A stretch of DNA of 64,000 bases. Origin: Auanema rhodensis. Lineage: Eukaryota > Nematoda > Chromadorea > Rhabditida > Rhabditidae. Shown here in pieces: positions 40,255 to 54,237 of the stretch. The translations under genes and the position numbers were made by a program. The notes beneath the pieces are model-generated. The model saw only the letters and a program-made list of their open reading frames with translations, was not told where the DNA came from and did no database searches. The DNA is taken from NCBI GenBank assembly GCA_964057225.1, contig OZ059895.1, positions 15,429,001-15,493,000 of the forward strand. The letters run 5' to 3'. The number at the start of each line of letters is the position of its first letter. Position 1 is the first letter of the stretch.

Positions 40255-40964
40255 CACAACTTAGATGCAAAATTTCATATTTTGAGCTAAAAATATTCGA
40301 ATTTGACAGTTAAAAGTGTGTGTCAAGATGCTGAAAAAAGCTCCTCATTTCACTCTGTACATGTCATACGAATATGACAAGTTCTGAGGTCAAATGAACA
40401 GGTGTTGAACGGCTTTTCCTTTTCACAAAAATGTTTGAATATCAAGTGAAAAGCAGCAACAGCATCAGCACCACCACCAGCACCAGCAGCAGCACACATC
40501 ATCATCATCCACATCCTCATTATCAGCATCGTTCTCGTGTATGTGTATCATGAGCTTTAACATTCAAAAGCAATAAATTTTAAATTAATTTATATAAATT
40601 AACATAAATATAATTAAAAATATCAAAAAAACACATTCTTCACGTAATCACGTAATGAGGCCGCGTGATCATTCCACGTGAAACACGCACTGACTCATTT
40701 TGTTTATTTCTTTCTTGTGAACCGGTTGCTTTTCCTTTATTTTTCCTTTATTTTTATCTTTTTTTTCTATCTTTCTATTAATTTTTTCTTCTCGAAAATC
40801 AGAGAATTATGATTGTACATTCATTTCTCTCAATTGTTTTTACAAAAAAGGTAAAGAAAGGTCTTTTCTTAATTCTGTTATTAAATTTATTTTAAATTAT
40901 ATTCATATAATCTATCTATATTTATATTAACTTTTTGGAAATCTAATGAATAGTTAGTGATAGT

Positions 40965-41003
<39 letters not shown>

Positions 41004-41580
41004 AGAAGATGAAGGTAAAATGATCTTCAAAACTTTACTTCCTTTCATTTTTAATTCTTCTTTTCTATATTTAGGTCTAATATCCATATTCATATTCTAT
41101 ATATCTATATTTCCTTGTTCTCTCTCTCTCTCTCTCTCTCTCTCTTTGATATTTCTTTTGTTAAAAATATTTTATTTTTTTACAAAAACAGGTACTGTAT
41201 GTTATATGTAATTCTGCTTAAACTTCATTTTGCTTGCTTCATCATCAACATATTCTTCTTTTTTAGATTTCTATAAATCAAAAATACAAAATAATTATAT
41301 TAATTATTATATATTATACATTTTTGATCTGCTATTCGATCAATCTATCTATTTCGTAATCAATTAATTTTCCTTTTTTTGTCTTCAATTTTTCAAAAAA
41401 AAAATTGAAAAAGGCTGATGACAGCACATCTTGTGATCATGTTCATTGTCGTTTTTTCCTCAAAATCATTGCATGGCCTACGTATCATTCTGATGCCAAG
41501 GACAACAGCTGTACGATTTCTCATTCATTAGGATATACAGCTTGACTAGTACTTTCTCTTTTAATCTATCTCTCTCCCTC

Positions 41581-41648
<68 letters not shown>

Positions 41649-42541
41649 CTCACTCTTTCCTTCTTTACTTTGAACCTCATAAAATGTATTTTTGTACTTC
41701 AACAACTTCAACTTCAAGACTTTTCGAACGCATCTAAAGACCATTTCTATTTCTTCGTCCCTTCTCTCTCTCTCTCTGTAGCTCTCTCTAAAGCTTTTCA
41801 ATTCAAATTGGTCTCTCATCCTCGAACTATTTATCTTTCTCTCTATCTTTTTATTTTATTTTGTTTTTTAAAAAAAAAAATTCAGTTCACACGTTGAATG
41901 ATCCAATTCAATTAATTATTAACATCTCAAAGTTCATATTTCGTGTTTATATGAATGCTCCATGTATTTAACGAGCTAGTCCCCCCCCCTCTCTCCAACC
42001 CCACGGCCCCACCTACCCTGTTTCCCTTCTCTCCTTTTCTCTTAACCTCTCTCTATCTCTCTTTATCTTTTTTTATGTTTTCCCTCAAAAAAACACATAT
42101 AATTCTATGAATTCTATTTATAATTTAAAATATATTATTCTTTATTCTAAGTATATTTAAATACAAGCATACTTTATGTTATTTCTTTTCCAATTTTTTT
42201 TTTGGCCAAAAAAGGAAAAAAAAATTGAACTGAATGAAAAACAACCAAAGAGAGAGAGAAAGAGAGAGAGAGGGAGAGAATAGATACTACATGTATACAT
42301 CTATGATATCATTTGCATATACATACTATGTACCTAACTATGTGTTTATCCAATAAACATAGTTAAAAATATATAATTTTCTATATAAATAGAAGAGATG
42401 ATAATAAAAAAATAAAAAGAATCAACTTACATACATACGTAATTACTCTTCGTTCCTTCTTATTCTTCTTCTTCTTATGTTTCAAAATATCTTTTACTTA
42501 GTTGTTACCTGTGCCCCGGTTATTTCCTCTCCCCCCTTTCA

Positions 42542-42580
<39 letters not shown>

Positions 42581-43113
42581 TATATGTGATTCTTTGCTCT
42601 CTTTCTTCTGGTTCTACAGTTTTTTATTCACATAATCTACTGATATAGTAAAGGCTTTGTTAATCTGTTTTCCTTTTTTTTCTTTTTTTTTTTGAAAAAA
42701 ATAAAAATAAATAATCCGAAATGGCAAGAAAAAGCGTGAATTGTACAGAAGACGAGTAGCCCCTTGCTATGTAATCATTTCAACTACCACCACCACTACT
42801 ACTACTACTTGTAGCCCTCACTATTACTTCTCTTGTAATCTTCATAATAAGCATCACGTGTAGTTCACGTGGAATACGTGAAAAATTAAATAATAATACG
42901 TGACATGTTCTTGATTTACCTCTTTCATTCTCACTTTTGCTGACAAGTACGGTTGTTCTTAAGTATTTTAGACGATTAGACATACTCATGTTTGACATAT
43001 CATGATGATGATCATCACATCTGTCTACCTCGTACTAGTAATCGTAACCCTTTAACTCTCTTTCTTTCTCTCTATATCACTCGTTAACCTCAATAAAGAG
43101 AGAGAGAGAGAGG

Positions 43114-43158
<45 letters not shown>

Positions 43159-43501
43159 AGAGAATGAAAGAAGGTGAAGAATATGGATAATTAGAGGAAA
43201 AGAAAAAGAAAAAGTAAGAAAAAAGAAAAAAAAAGAAACTTTTTTACACTCAAAATTCTATTTTTACATATTTTCATGTAAAAAAAAAAATTTACACATG
43301 TATATTTAGATTGAAAAGCTTTTGATTATATAGAATGAGAACATTTGTTGCTTCTCACTCTACCTCTGTATTACTATTCGGTTTAGTTAGATAGGCTTCT
43401 GCTTCGTCTTAACCAGCTCTAACGACGATAGATACGTACAGAGGTACAAGCACAAAGCAAAAGCACAACGTAGAAATGAGTAGAAAGATACACACATCAA
43501 C

Positions 43502-43551
<50 letters not shown>

Positions 43552-45175
43552 TATGCGCACATACACACACACAGACGATAGAAGATACAAAGGCTATACA
43601 CATATCGCCTGTTATAATGTCCTTTAAATCTTTGTATTTTTCTTTTTTTTTTCATTTTTGACTTGAACATCATGCAGTTGTTCTACTTCTTCTTTTCTCA
43701 TTTTCTTTTTTATTTTTTAAATTATCTTGTATTATCTAAAGACTAAATATTATATTTTCATTACATATATGAGAATGTATGTTGAAATTTCAAAAAAAAT
43801 TATCAAAAAGATAGTTTGATCTTATGAAGAAATGTTTTTTCAAATGGCTTAATCAGCTCTTCTTCTTCTTCTTCTTCTTCTTGTGTGTTTCTTTGATTTC
43901 TCCTCTTCATTCTTGTTCAATAGCATCAAGCTGTTTTCCTTACTTCATCCACCACCCCCTACATCCTCCCTCTCTTCCCTTCCTTCATCCATCTGAAGAG
44001 CAGAATCTTACGACTTCTTGACATTGATTTCAATGCACTGAAATAGTTCAAAAACTATTTATATACTATACTGAATATATATATTTCATGATCAGTAATC
44101 ATATCATCATAGCTCAACTTTTTCAATAATATCAGCTCATGTTTGAACTTCAAAGGATATAAGATCAGGGAAGTTGTTGCTTGATAGCTTGAAGCTGAAA
44201 CAATCGAAGAACACCGAGAGGACGTGAAAAGCTGAAGCTGACGAGCAGAATCATAGCAATAGAGTCTCAATGTGCTTGATCTATTTAACCTTTGAATTTC
44301 TATATTACATGAAGTATCAAGTATAAACAACAGACAATAGTTCATTGATCTCTTATATCAGTTATATAACTTCATGAACGCATTGAAAGAGCTTCATTTC
44401 ATGTTGTAGCTTAGCTATGTGTCTGTGTGATGCTCTCAATGCTTCTTCATCCAAGTTAAAGCATGTATGATCATATCAGAAGACACAAGCATAACGTCGT
44501 CAAGATGCTTCTGCTTCCTATTGTTTCTTCGTTTTAATCTTTCTTACTCATCATCATATACATGTATGAACAACGTTAACCTATCAGATGTTATCATCAC
44601 ATCTTTCATCATTAAAGTTTCTTTTTGGTTATTGTTCTCTCTCTTTAAGGCTTTTCTCAACTTCTTTCATGTATTTCCCTCTTAGTACACTTCCCCATCC
44701 CCCACCTCTCCCTTTCCCTCTCTCTCTCTCTATCTCTCTCTCTCTCTCTCGTTCTCTCGTTCTCTTTCTCGACGATCACTTGTTTTGCTTTAATCTTGAG
44801 AAACCGTAATATGTTATCAGAATAAGTAGATACAACATGTGATGATAAGAGAACGAACAGTTCTTCTTCTTCTTCTTCTTTTCGGGTGCTTTGAAGGCCA
44901 AGTTCAAGAAGTTTAAATTTTTTTTATTTTGAAACATACATGTACATCAATCTATTATCTATATCTCTATATTCATAACATAGTTATACTAACTATATGA
45001 TATATAGTTAGTATAGTTAGTAAATATGATTGAAATCTGTCTGTTAATAGAAGGAAAGGGCAAATTGAACACTTCCTTGGTCAACGACTTCAGGTCATGA
45101 TGTTGAAGTTTAGCGAATAGACGAAGAAGGAGAAGAAGAATACATTGGTTCTCCTTCTTCTTCTTCTTCTTCTTT

Positions 45176-45233
<58 letters not shown>

Positions 45234-45573
45234 GTTCTCCTAGTTCTGTTAAAAAGCATAAGTTGCCTTGAGGCTATATGACGAGACAAAATGAAAAATC
45301 AACTTTCATCATTCGTTGAATGGCTTCATCAGCAATTTTTTCCGAAAACAATCAGAATCCGATACGTTCGCACAAGAAGCTGATGCTTCAACATCTTCGT
45401 CAGCAGTAGCAGCTCATTGACTGTTGTCATTTTTAGTGATAATGTTGATGATGGTGGAAGTAACGATGATTGTGGTCGGCGACGTCGTTGCTGATGTCAA
45501 CGTCATGTAGTTGTCATCGTGCGGTTATGTGTTGAACCTGTTCATTAATTCTGTCATTTAAGCAGAAAATGGG

Positions 45574-45604
<31 letters not shown>

Positions 45605-45973
45605 GAACGATAAAGCATTTGAATTTGATAGAAGAAGACAAGAATCGGTGTAAGACCCACTATGATGACGACTGCTACCCCCTGAGGCATCTTCAGTAAA
45701 TTGAACTAGGTGATGATGACGCACTGGGGGCGAAAGCTGAAACTGAATGATGTCGTTGTCCTCTTTACGCTATATTGCTACCGGCAACAACGACACACAT
45801 ATATACACATATGATGATGATGACGAAGCGACAACGACGGCGGCAATGACGACGGCAACAGTCAGCGACAACTTCGACACGAGATAGACGACGACAAATG
45901 ATAATTATGACTACACGACCGCCAAAATCTGGTTGGCAGGGACTGTAGCAAGCATCATCAGCAGCAGCAACAG

Positions 45974-46005
<32 letters not shown>

Positions 46006-46755
46006 ACAGGAGAGTAAGACATCAAGCACAACAGATACACATGAATGGCAGCAAATGCCCTCAGGCAACAGCATCATTAATCGTCCTAATTATTGATTTG
46101 ATGAATCAGACAACGACGACGAAGAAGAAGAAGAAGAAGAGAAGGCGAATTGTCTTTTTAATTGTTCAATCTATGGTTCTGTCCTTCAACAGCATAATTT
46201 TTTTTTCAAAGAAGCTAAACATATTCCGCTCTCTCTCTCGCTTGGTCTCTCTCTCTCTCTCTCTCTTTCGTTTTCAAGCTTGATAGTCAGCCAGCCTGAC
46301 GATAGCTAGTCAATTCTTCCTCTCATTCTCGTGGTTTTGTATCTCTTTACCACCCCCCCCCCTATCTGTCAGTATCATGACAATGTATGTTAGTTGCCCT
46401 CGGGGCGCAAAAACATAGACAAAGCCATTGAGCGTTTGCCTGGTTGACGATGGTCACGATCCCCGCACCATCACATCACCTTTCTCCCAGATTCAACCCA
46501 TCTATCTATCTATCTGGTCTGTCTCTTTCATCTACCTTATTCCAATGTTTTCACATGGTTGTCTCTTCCTCCTCTTCTACTTCTGATTGTCGTCGTCAAG
46601 ATACATCTCGTCGAATCCGAATTATCTAAAAATATTTTCCTCACATCATCTTATTAGCCTGTGCTTTGAACAATACAAGAGGAAAATTGCTATTTTCATG
46701 GTTACAAGGGAGAGAGTCTCTTCTCCTGTCTCTTCTACACCTCACTCTCTCACTG

Positions 46756-46805
<50 letters not shown>

Positions 46806-47046
46806 TCATAACAACTTCATTTTACTGTTACATTCATTTCTTACAACACATTATCATGTTGTTTTCTATAAATCTATTTCAAATTAATACTTTATCAGCT
46901 TCATATACTGTAAAATTATATCAGAAAAATGATTGTTTTAAAGACTTTGTCGTTTGATTTTCTATTTGAGAACTCAACTAATCGTAATTTCAAAGTCTCA
47001 TAGATTCACAAAGACAAAATGACGACAGAGGTAACGAGGTACGCAC

Positions 47047-47078
<32 letters not shown>

Positions 47079-49317
47079 GATGTGCAAGGGTGAGGGGAGC
47101 AGAGAAAAGAGTTATAGAAGATTGATGAAAGACATCTATCAAACTATAGACTAGGACACCTTTTTGGAAAAATCATTGATCACAATGACTTCTAGTCGAA
47201 GCTCTCAATCACATCCATAGCCCCTCCCCTCTTTCGCTCTCTCTCTCTCTCTATCTATGTATCTCTCTCTCTCTCTCTCTGTCTTGAAGTTTTTCGAGAA
47301 TATTTTTATCAAAGCTTCCGTATATGATGAAACTTAGGCTAAAACTTTCTTTTATTCTCTAAATTGTTATCAATGATTTCTTTATCCAAATAATCAAACT
47401 TTAACAGTTCATTTGATCTCACTGATATCTATTGGAAATTAAATTTTTATATTTTTTTGTTGATAATCAACACCTTATACAATCAGCAGATGATAACAAG
47501 AGTTCCGAGAAAGATTGTCCAGACAAGTAATTGACTGACTGACTGACATACCGACGACAAGACCAACAGCCCCATCACTTAAGGATGGTAATGGTGGTGT
47601 AGGTGGGGGGGGGGGGGGTTGAAGAAGGGGGTTGCTGCTGACTGAATCAGTTGCATGTCTACCTATCTATCTGCTGCTACTGCTGATGATGATCATGATG
47701 ATCATGATATGGGAGGGTAGTTACAAGGTGAGATCAAAGTAGACAGATGGGAGAATGGGTAAGGTCTTCCCCCATTCAACTTTCTTGAACTTCCTTCATT
47801 CATTTCTATTATCAGAAACAAAGTCTCAAATCCATTTCGTTTCATCATACATGGTATGGTTCTCGATAACCTGAAACGTTGTCTTCTTTTCCATTTTTCG
47901 ACTTTTTAATTATTTTTGTCAACGAAAAAACAGTTTCTTGAACTTCTCTTAACCTTTGAAACTGTTTTTTCATCAAAATATCAGCGAAAGCTCCTCCTAC
48001 TTCCTATCATTCTCATGATATGCTGCTGCTGTTACTCCAGCCTAACGTAATTGGTCATGTCTTTTACTATTCCAAAGATAGAGAGAAATAATGAGAACAG
48101 CATCGGCCCGAAATCAAACATCTCTAGAACCTTCTCTTTCTCTCTCTCTCTCTCTCTCCCTCTCTCTCTCTCTATTTTTCTCTTGTAATCATGAAAATAA
48201 CAGTTTTCCTCTCTTTAAACTACATTATTCTATTCATAACATAACATATTATCCTATTTGATTCTCTAATCTCAATATTTTCATTTCAAACATCGATGAC
48301 ACATTTCTTTGAATGTTGCCATGTTTTTCTATTTAACTACCGTAATCATATCATATAAACTATGCGTATAATTAACCATTTGGCTTATCTATAGAAAGCT
48401 TTATGGGCCTAAGAAGTCAATGAATAACGCTTACTTGGTCCAGAGAAGACTGTGTCTGTATAGCCTATTTTGCACCTATACATACGTATTTTCTCTTGCT
48501 CTCCCTCTCTCTCTCTCTCTCTCTCGATCTTTCCCTCCCTTCGTTTCCTCTTTCTCATTCTCTCCCAATTCGTCGTCTTCTTCTTGACGTTATCGTCTTC
48601 CTTACCCCCCCCCCATCCCATCTCCATCATCCAATAGCGTTCCGTGGAAACAAAACCTATTACAGTATGCTTGATAAACAACATCACCCTTATCTCTGTG
48701 ATCATCCGCCTTCAACTCTCTCCCTCTTTCTCTCTCTCTCTCTCTATATATACTTTCATCAACTGATCCTCCACCCTCTCTTCCATACCCATTTCTGCAT
48801 CCTGTAACCTGATGCAATTTCCATAATAATAGCAGCAGAGAGCAAAGTTGAGTACTTACTCATCTGAACGCAAAACTAGAATGAAGGGAAAATGAGCCAA
48901 AAAGTGACGTTTTGCACGCTAGCTGATATGCGAAATGTAATCTATGCTGTAGAAAGACGAGCGTGTGTTCAGAGCAGAAAATTGTTTCCTCGTCGTTCTC
49001 TATGTGTTCTCTCAGTTAGCATGAAGAGGTGAAGAGGGAGATAGAGAGGCTAGAGTGCCAGAAGAGAATTTCTAACATCAATGTCCGATCATCAACATAT
49101 TATCATCATGAACACATGCAAATTCATCTTAAATATATATAAATAGAAGGTATCTGCTCAGTCGTTGTTCGTTATTTTCAAAGTTCCTACTCTGAAAGCA
49201 ACCTAGTAGTAGCTAATAGCCTAGTGCCACACACGTAGCTTTTCCTCTCTCTTTCTCTCTCTTTGTCTGATTCTCTGTGGCTTCTGCACTGCTCTTCCTT
49301 TTCTGCAAAATTGAAGA

Positions 49318-49590
49318 AAAGCAGTGCAAGAGAAGAGGAAGAGCTTTCTCCAATTTGAGAAGAGTTCTCAGTAATCGTATGAAGAATTCAGATGAGATGA
49401 GCTGCTGTCCATCTTCTCCACATCAATTACGTCATCTGAAAAATTTTTTTCAAGAAGAACAACGAAAGAAATTAAATTAAATTCTGTTTTTTACCTTTTT
49501 CCTTCTTCATTTTTTCTTCTTTTTAATGATCATGAACCACATCAACATCTCAAGTTAAAGAGAAATTATCAGCCAACCAGCACACTTCCA

Positions 49591-49631
<41 letters not shown>

Positions 49632-50462
49632 CTTACCAACCTAAACAACAGTGAGGACGTTATTTGGTCTACTTCGACGACATGATCATCGTCGTCGTCG
49701 TCGAAAACGTCAACGTAAAGCAGATCCTCTTACTTCAGCTGGACGCTTACTATGCTCTTTGCAGCTTCCTCATCATATTGGCTCAGTTTCTATTTTCTTC
49801 CCATGTACGTGTGTACGTGTTTCTCCTCCCCTTCCTTTCTTCTCTCTCTATCTCTCTCTTTATCCATTTCTACCTCCTTCTCTATCTCTATTACTCCCAC
49901 ACAAGCATCTACTTATTCAATTCCGCTTCATACACTTTCTGTTTTTTTCTTCCAATGACGTCGTTTAGTTCATGTTTTCCTCAGAATCCACTCTGACAAC
50001 CCCTCTAGTTCATGTCTAGATATCAGCTTTCAACTATTTATAGCTCCGCCTTATGTTGCTGATTCCGTTTAAGAGTTCCACGTCTTGTGGCCATGTGGCA
50101 GTACCGGCATACATGGACTGTTACCATCTCTTTCTCTCTCTATCTCTTATTCTCTCTCTCTCTCTCTATCTATCTATCTCATTCTCTCACTTTCTTTCTC
50201 ATATGATCCAGAGCTTAGGTGCTCATGTGTCCTTCTGCTGAACTCCTTCTTCAATAAATCACCTTTTTGCTTGTTTTCCTTTGCCTTTCTTGCAATGTTC
50301 ACATCTTTCTCGTCTTTGTTGTTAGGTACGCATAGTTCATGCGTTATATGCGCATAGGATTGTGGGCGTGGCCTTTTTGTAGCTCCGCCTATTCATTTAC
50401 GCTTTTGCAGATAGACGAGCCGGTATCTGAAGGCAATGACGCTTCCGATATTAGCGAAGAAA
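49318..50462 (+). other. Candidate alternative 5' coding exons of the kinase gene
   Basis: Three coding-like pieces lie just upstream of the kinase. Piece a (about 49318-49379) reads CKRRGRAFSNLRRVL to a donor A|GTAATC at phase 1. Piece b (49652-49812), after acceptor AACAACAG, reads RTLFGLLRRHDHRRRRRKRQ, then RKADPLTSAGRLLCSLQLPH, to a phase-0 donor GTACGT. Piece c (50411-50462), after TTTTGCAG, reads [17 protein letters not shown] to a phase-1 donor A|GTTAAA. Joining a to b creates an ATG across the junction (A|TG AGG), and c joins in phase to the kinase exon at 51315. Together they would give the kinase a longer N-terminus with a basic stretch and an acidic stretch. This is an inference from phase and composition only. 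Confidence 0.35.
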
Positions 50463-53400
50463 GTTAAAAAGTTGGCATCGTTCCAACTATTCAACCTCAA
50501 GTTGCTGCTCAATGGAGAATCCAGTAAGTTTTTCCATGTTTTTCTTCTTTTTTTCATAAAAAATTAGCTAAATGTTTGAGAGGAAGAGCGAGAGAAGGAT
50601 CAGTCAGTGAGGTTAACAAGCAACTTCTCACTTCAAGAATTTTGTGATTTCGGCATCTTTTGTTGAAGTTAATGATTATCCATTTTTCTAGTAAAGTTCA
50701 AAGTATTCATTCCGAAAAAAATACGAAAAACTGGATCATATCATCAGCAGCTACAATTGCTGCTGGAACCTGATGTCTTCATAATTGTCGTTGTCATCTA
50801 CGATGACGACGACAACGAGCGACGTCAGCATTGACGACGACATCATCACATCTATGATCGTTTAGTCGTCTGAACGTCGTCGCGACAATATCTTCGTCGT
50901 GTGTCGTCGGTGTCATCGTTGTTGCCGCCGCCGCCGTCGTCGTTGTCGTCGTCGTCGTCGTCATCAGCAGCCACTTCGGCTGGTGGATAGACGCGAGATT
51001 GAAGTCAAATAGTCATCTATGAAATTCATTTTTCTATATTTCTCTATATGTAAGTGTCTGTAAGTGTGTTATGCCAGCTTGAAGCACAGCAATGCTTTGT
51101 TCGAATGTTCGATCAGACGAATCAAGTAAGCTGACGTAAATTCTTCTTCATCTGAAGTCTTTTTCATTTTGCTGGCTTCTGTAACAGTTCTGTTTGACTG
51201 ACTGCTTTATCATCAAGAAACTTGTCAAACAACTGTTCCCGGAAGCTAAAAATTTCGTAATTCGCCCCCTTAAAGTTAGTTTCGCTTCATCCTCCTGCAT
51301 CTGCATGCTTTCAGGTCGTGGTTTTTCAAGATTCAAAAAGAATTACAAGCTTAAAGGAGAGCTTGGTCGTGGCGGTTTCGGCATCGTATACAGAGCCATC
51401 AGAATAGCTGACGATACTCCAGTTGCCGTTAAATTCATTGACAGACGTTCAGTACGTGAATGGGGAAAGGTTAGTTGTGTATGTGTATGTGTGTGTGTGT
51501 GTGTCTATCACATGATACATCATGTGAAGTAGAACCATTTTCCAACATCATCAGCATTTTTCAGATTAATGATGAGCAAGTTCCAATGGAAATCTGTATG
51601 CTAGCTAAATGTTCCAAAATCAAAGGTATTTTAGATAATCAATTCTAATCATTTTATTGATTTTATTGATTTTTCTTCTGAAAAATATATTTAAATCTCC
51701 TTCATCTTAGGTGTAATACGTCTCCTGGATTGGTACAGTATCCCTGAAGGATACCTGATCGTCATGGAGAGACCATACCCATGTGTTGATATGTTTGATT
51801 TCATTAAAGGTCAACAACGATTAGATGAAGATGTAAGCTATTCTATCAATCTCTCTATATACTAGCTAACTATGCTAACTATTCCAATATTCGACGATAT
51901 TCAATTTTCATTTCTATTCATCTGTTTCAGATGGCACGCTTCTTATTCCGTCAGATTGTACAGACAATCTTAGAATGTTCCCATAAAAAGGTTTTACATA
52001 GAGATTTGAAGGTAAGGACGAGGAACTATATTGAAAACGAACTTATTCAGTTTAATTTATTGAAAAACAATCTCAAAATGTGCTTTTCTTTTCCTTTTTT
52101 TTCTTCCAAATCGCACGCCCTTTTTAGTTTTTTTTCTACAAATTTTGAACAAAACTTGTCAAAATTAAGAGAAAGCAAGAGAGAGAGAGAGAAAGAGAGA
52201 GAGAGAAAGAGAGAGAGAGAAAACAGGGGCCACGTTGTAGTTTCGATGACATGACCCATCCTCCAAAAAGAAGAATTGTAAACAAAACGTTGAAAAAACG
52301 AAAATCTTTGATCATATATACCATTTTTACCGCACTTTCAATCATTTTTAAAGAATTCAAATATCAAATTTTTAATTTTTTAAAGAAAAAAAAGATTTCA
52401 AAGACATGATTTGCAGGATGAAAATATTGTTATTGATCTGGTTACGGGTGAAACGAAACTAATTGATTTTGGTGCTTCAACCATCCTCAAGAAATCACAT
52501 TATACAGATTTTCAAGGTAAGACCATATTTTATCTTTTCTTTTTCTTCTTTTATTCCTTTAAAAATCATTATCATCATCAACTTTTCAAGTTATTTGACA
52601 TGATGAGATCAATGGTAATGAACTATCTCATTGTTATTCTTCTACTTCTAACTTCTGTTTCATCTTTTTTCATTTTTGTTTTATGATCTGTGATAAGGAA
52701 CATTGTCTTTTTTTGGCCTTGAAAACTAGAAAGTTCGCATATTTCATAAATTAATTATTTTAAAAAATAGAAGTAAAAATACAAATAGCTCAGCTAGTTG
52801 ATAGCATACAAGTTGTTGATGCGCGTCTTCGGTGTGGTGGAGATGAGGAGATGCCACGACGGCTACTGGTCGTGGTAGAAGTGTGTGTGTGTGGGGGGGG
52901 GGGGAGGATGACGTAAGAAGAATATTCTGTACTAATGTTTGCTTTAATGATGACAATTCATAAAAAAAACATTAGTATAATTTACTTTTTTGCTTTTTAA
53001 ACATAAAAGTATGCGGGAAATGATGATAATGAGTGTGGCTAGCTGGCTAGGCTCAATATGAAAACAGAGCGAGAGAGAGAGGGGGTAAGGATGTGCCTAA
53101 TGGCGTCGAGTAATACAGGGGGAGGCATATGAAGTCTATATGAATTTAGAACAATCCTATCAAATCGTCATCATCTTCTACGAACGAATGTTCTAGAAGG
53201 TTTTTTCCTTTTTTTTTTCAATCACAATCTGCCTATCTGTTCATTGCTTATCGGTCAGATGTCCAGAAGGAGATACTTAGCTCGTGTAATCATCTGCTAC
53301 TGCCCCTCCTATGTCTTCCTTTCTCTCTGTGTGTCAATCCCCCTGCATCCTATAGGTTATGTGGAAATTCATCTTTTTCAAGCCTTTTGCAATGGTCTTC

Positions 53401-54188
53401 AAAGATTTTTTTTCGTCCTTAGCTAGACTATTCTATCTGTCGTTTGCTAGGCCAAAGTGACTGTTAGACGAAAAACGATTGATAGTTAGACGATGAAAGA
53501 CAATCTATTCTCTTTGGTTCCTGGCATTTCATCTTCGAATTTCTCTTTTCTTTATAATTTTTCTTAAAAATCAGATCTTCTCAAACAGACAAGGATGGTT
53601 CTTTGATAATTCCATAACTGATTATTTGCAATAATACATTTTTTTCATTTTCTATCCGTTTTTTGAAAATCAAGAAAAGGAAGAACATTTCGAAATGTCT
53701 GCGAAAATGCATCATGAATCACATCTTCGCTAAAGCCATCTGTACATCCCCCGTATCTTTTCATGAAAAAATGCCTTTAGAATTCTTTTTTTTCGTTGAA
53801 ACTTTTCGTAAATCCTCTCTCCTCACACTACCTTCACATCTCCCACCCCTTGCCAGTTCAGTCGTTAAGCCATATCAATCTTTCAAACAATCTATCTTGA
53901 TGAAAAGATGAGCATGACATGTCTAGAGCCGAATGTCGCTTAGATTATCATCCATTCTATTGTTGTTTCTTAAAATTCTTTTTGGATTTTAAATATTTTT
54001 CAATTCAATAAGTATCCCTTATACATTAATCAATCACTATTTTTTGCAATTTAACATTTTCAATCATTTTATTACGATTTTTAGAAAACGTGTTGACACC
54101 TTTTCTGTAACTGTAATATAGAATATGTGGCTTAAGAGAGTCAATAGTGAAATATAAAGAGAGGGGTGGGGGTTAAATTTTAAAGAGT

Positions 54189-54237
<49 letters not shown>

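Noticed and set aside
45933-46283. Asn/Ser-rich 116-codon frame
   Set aside because: Derived from a CAG/CAA-type trinucleotide tract and a lysine run; no exon context was found.
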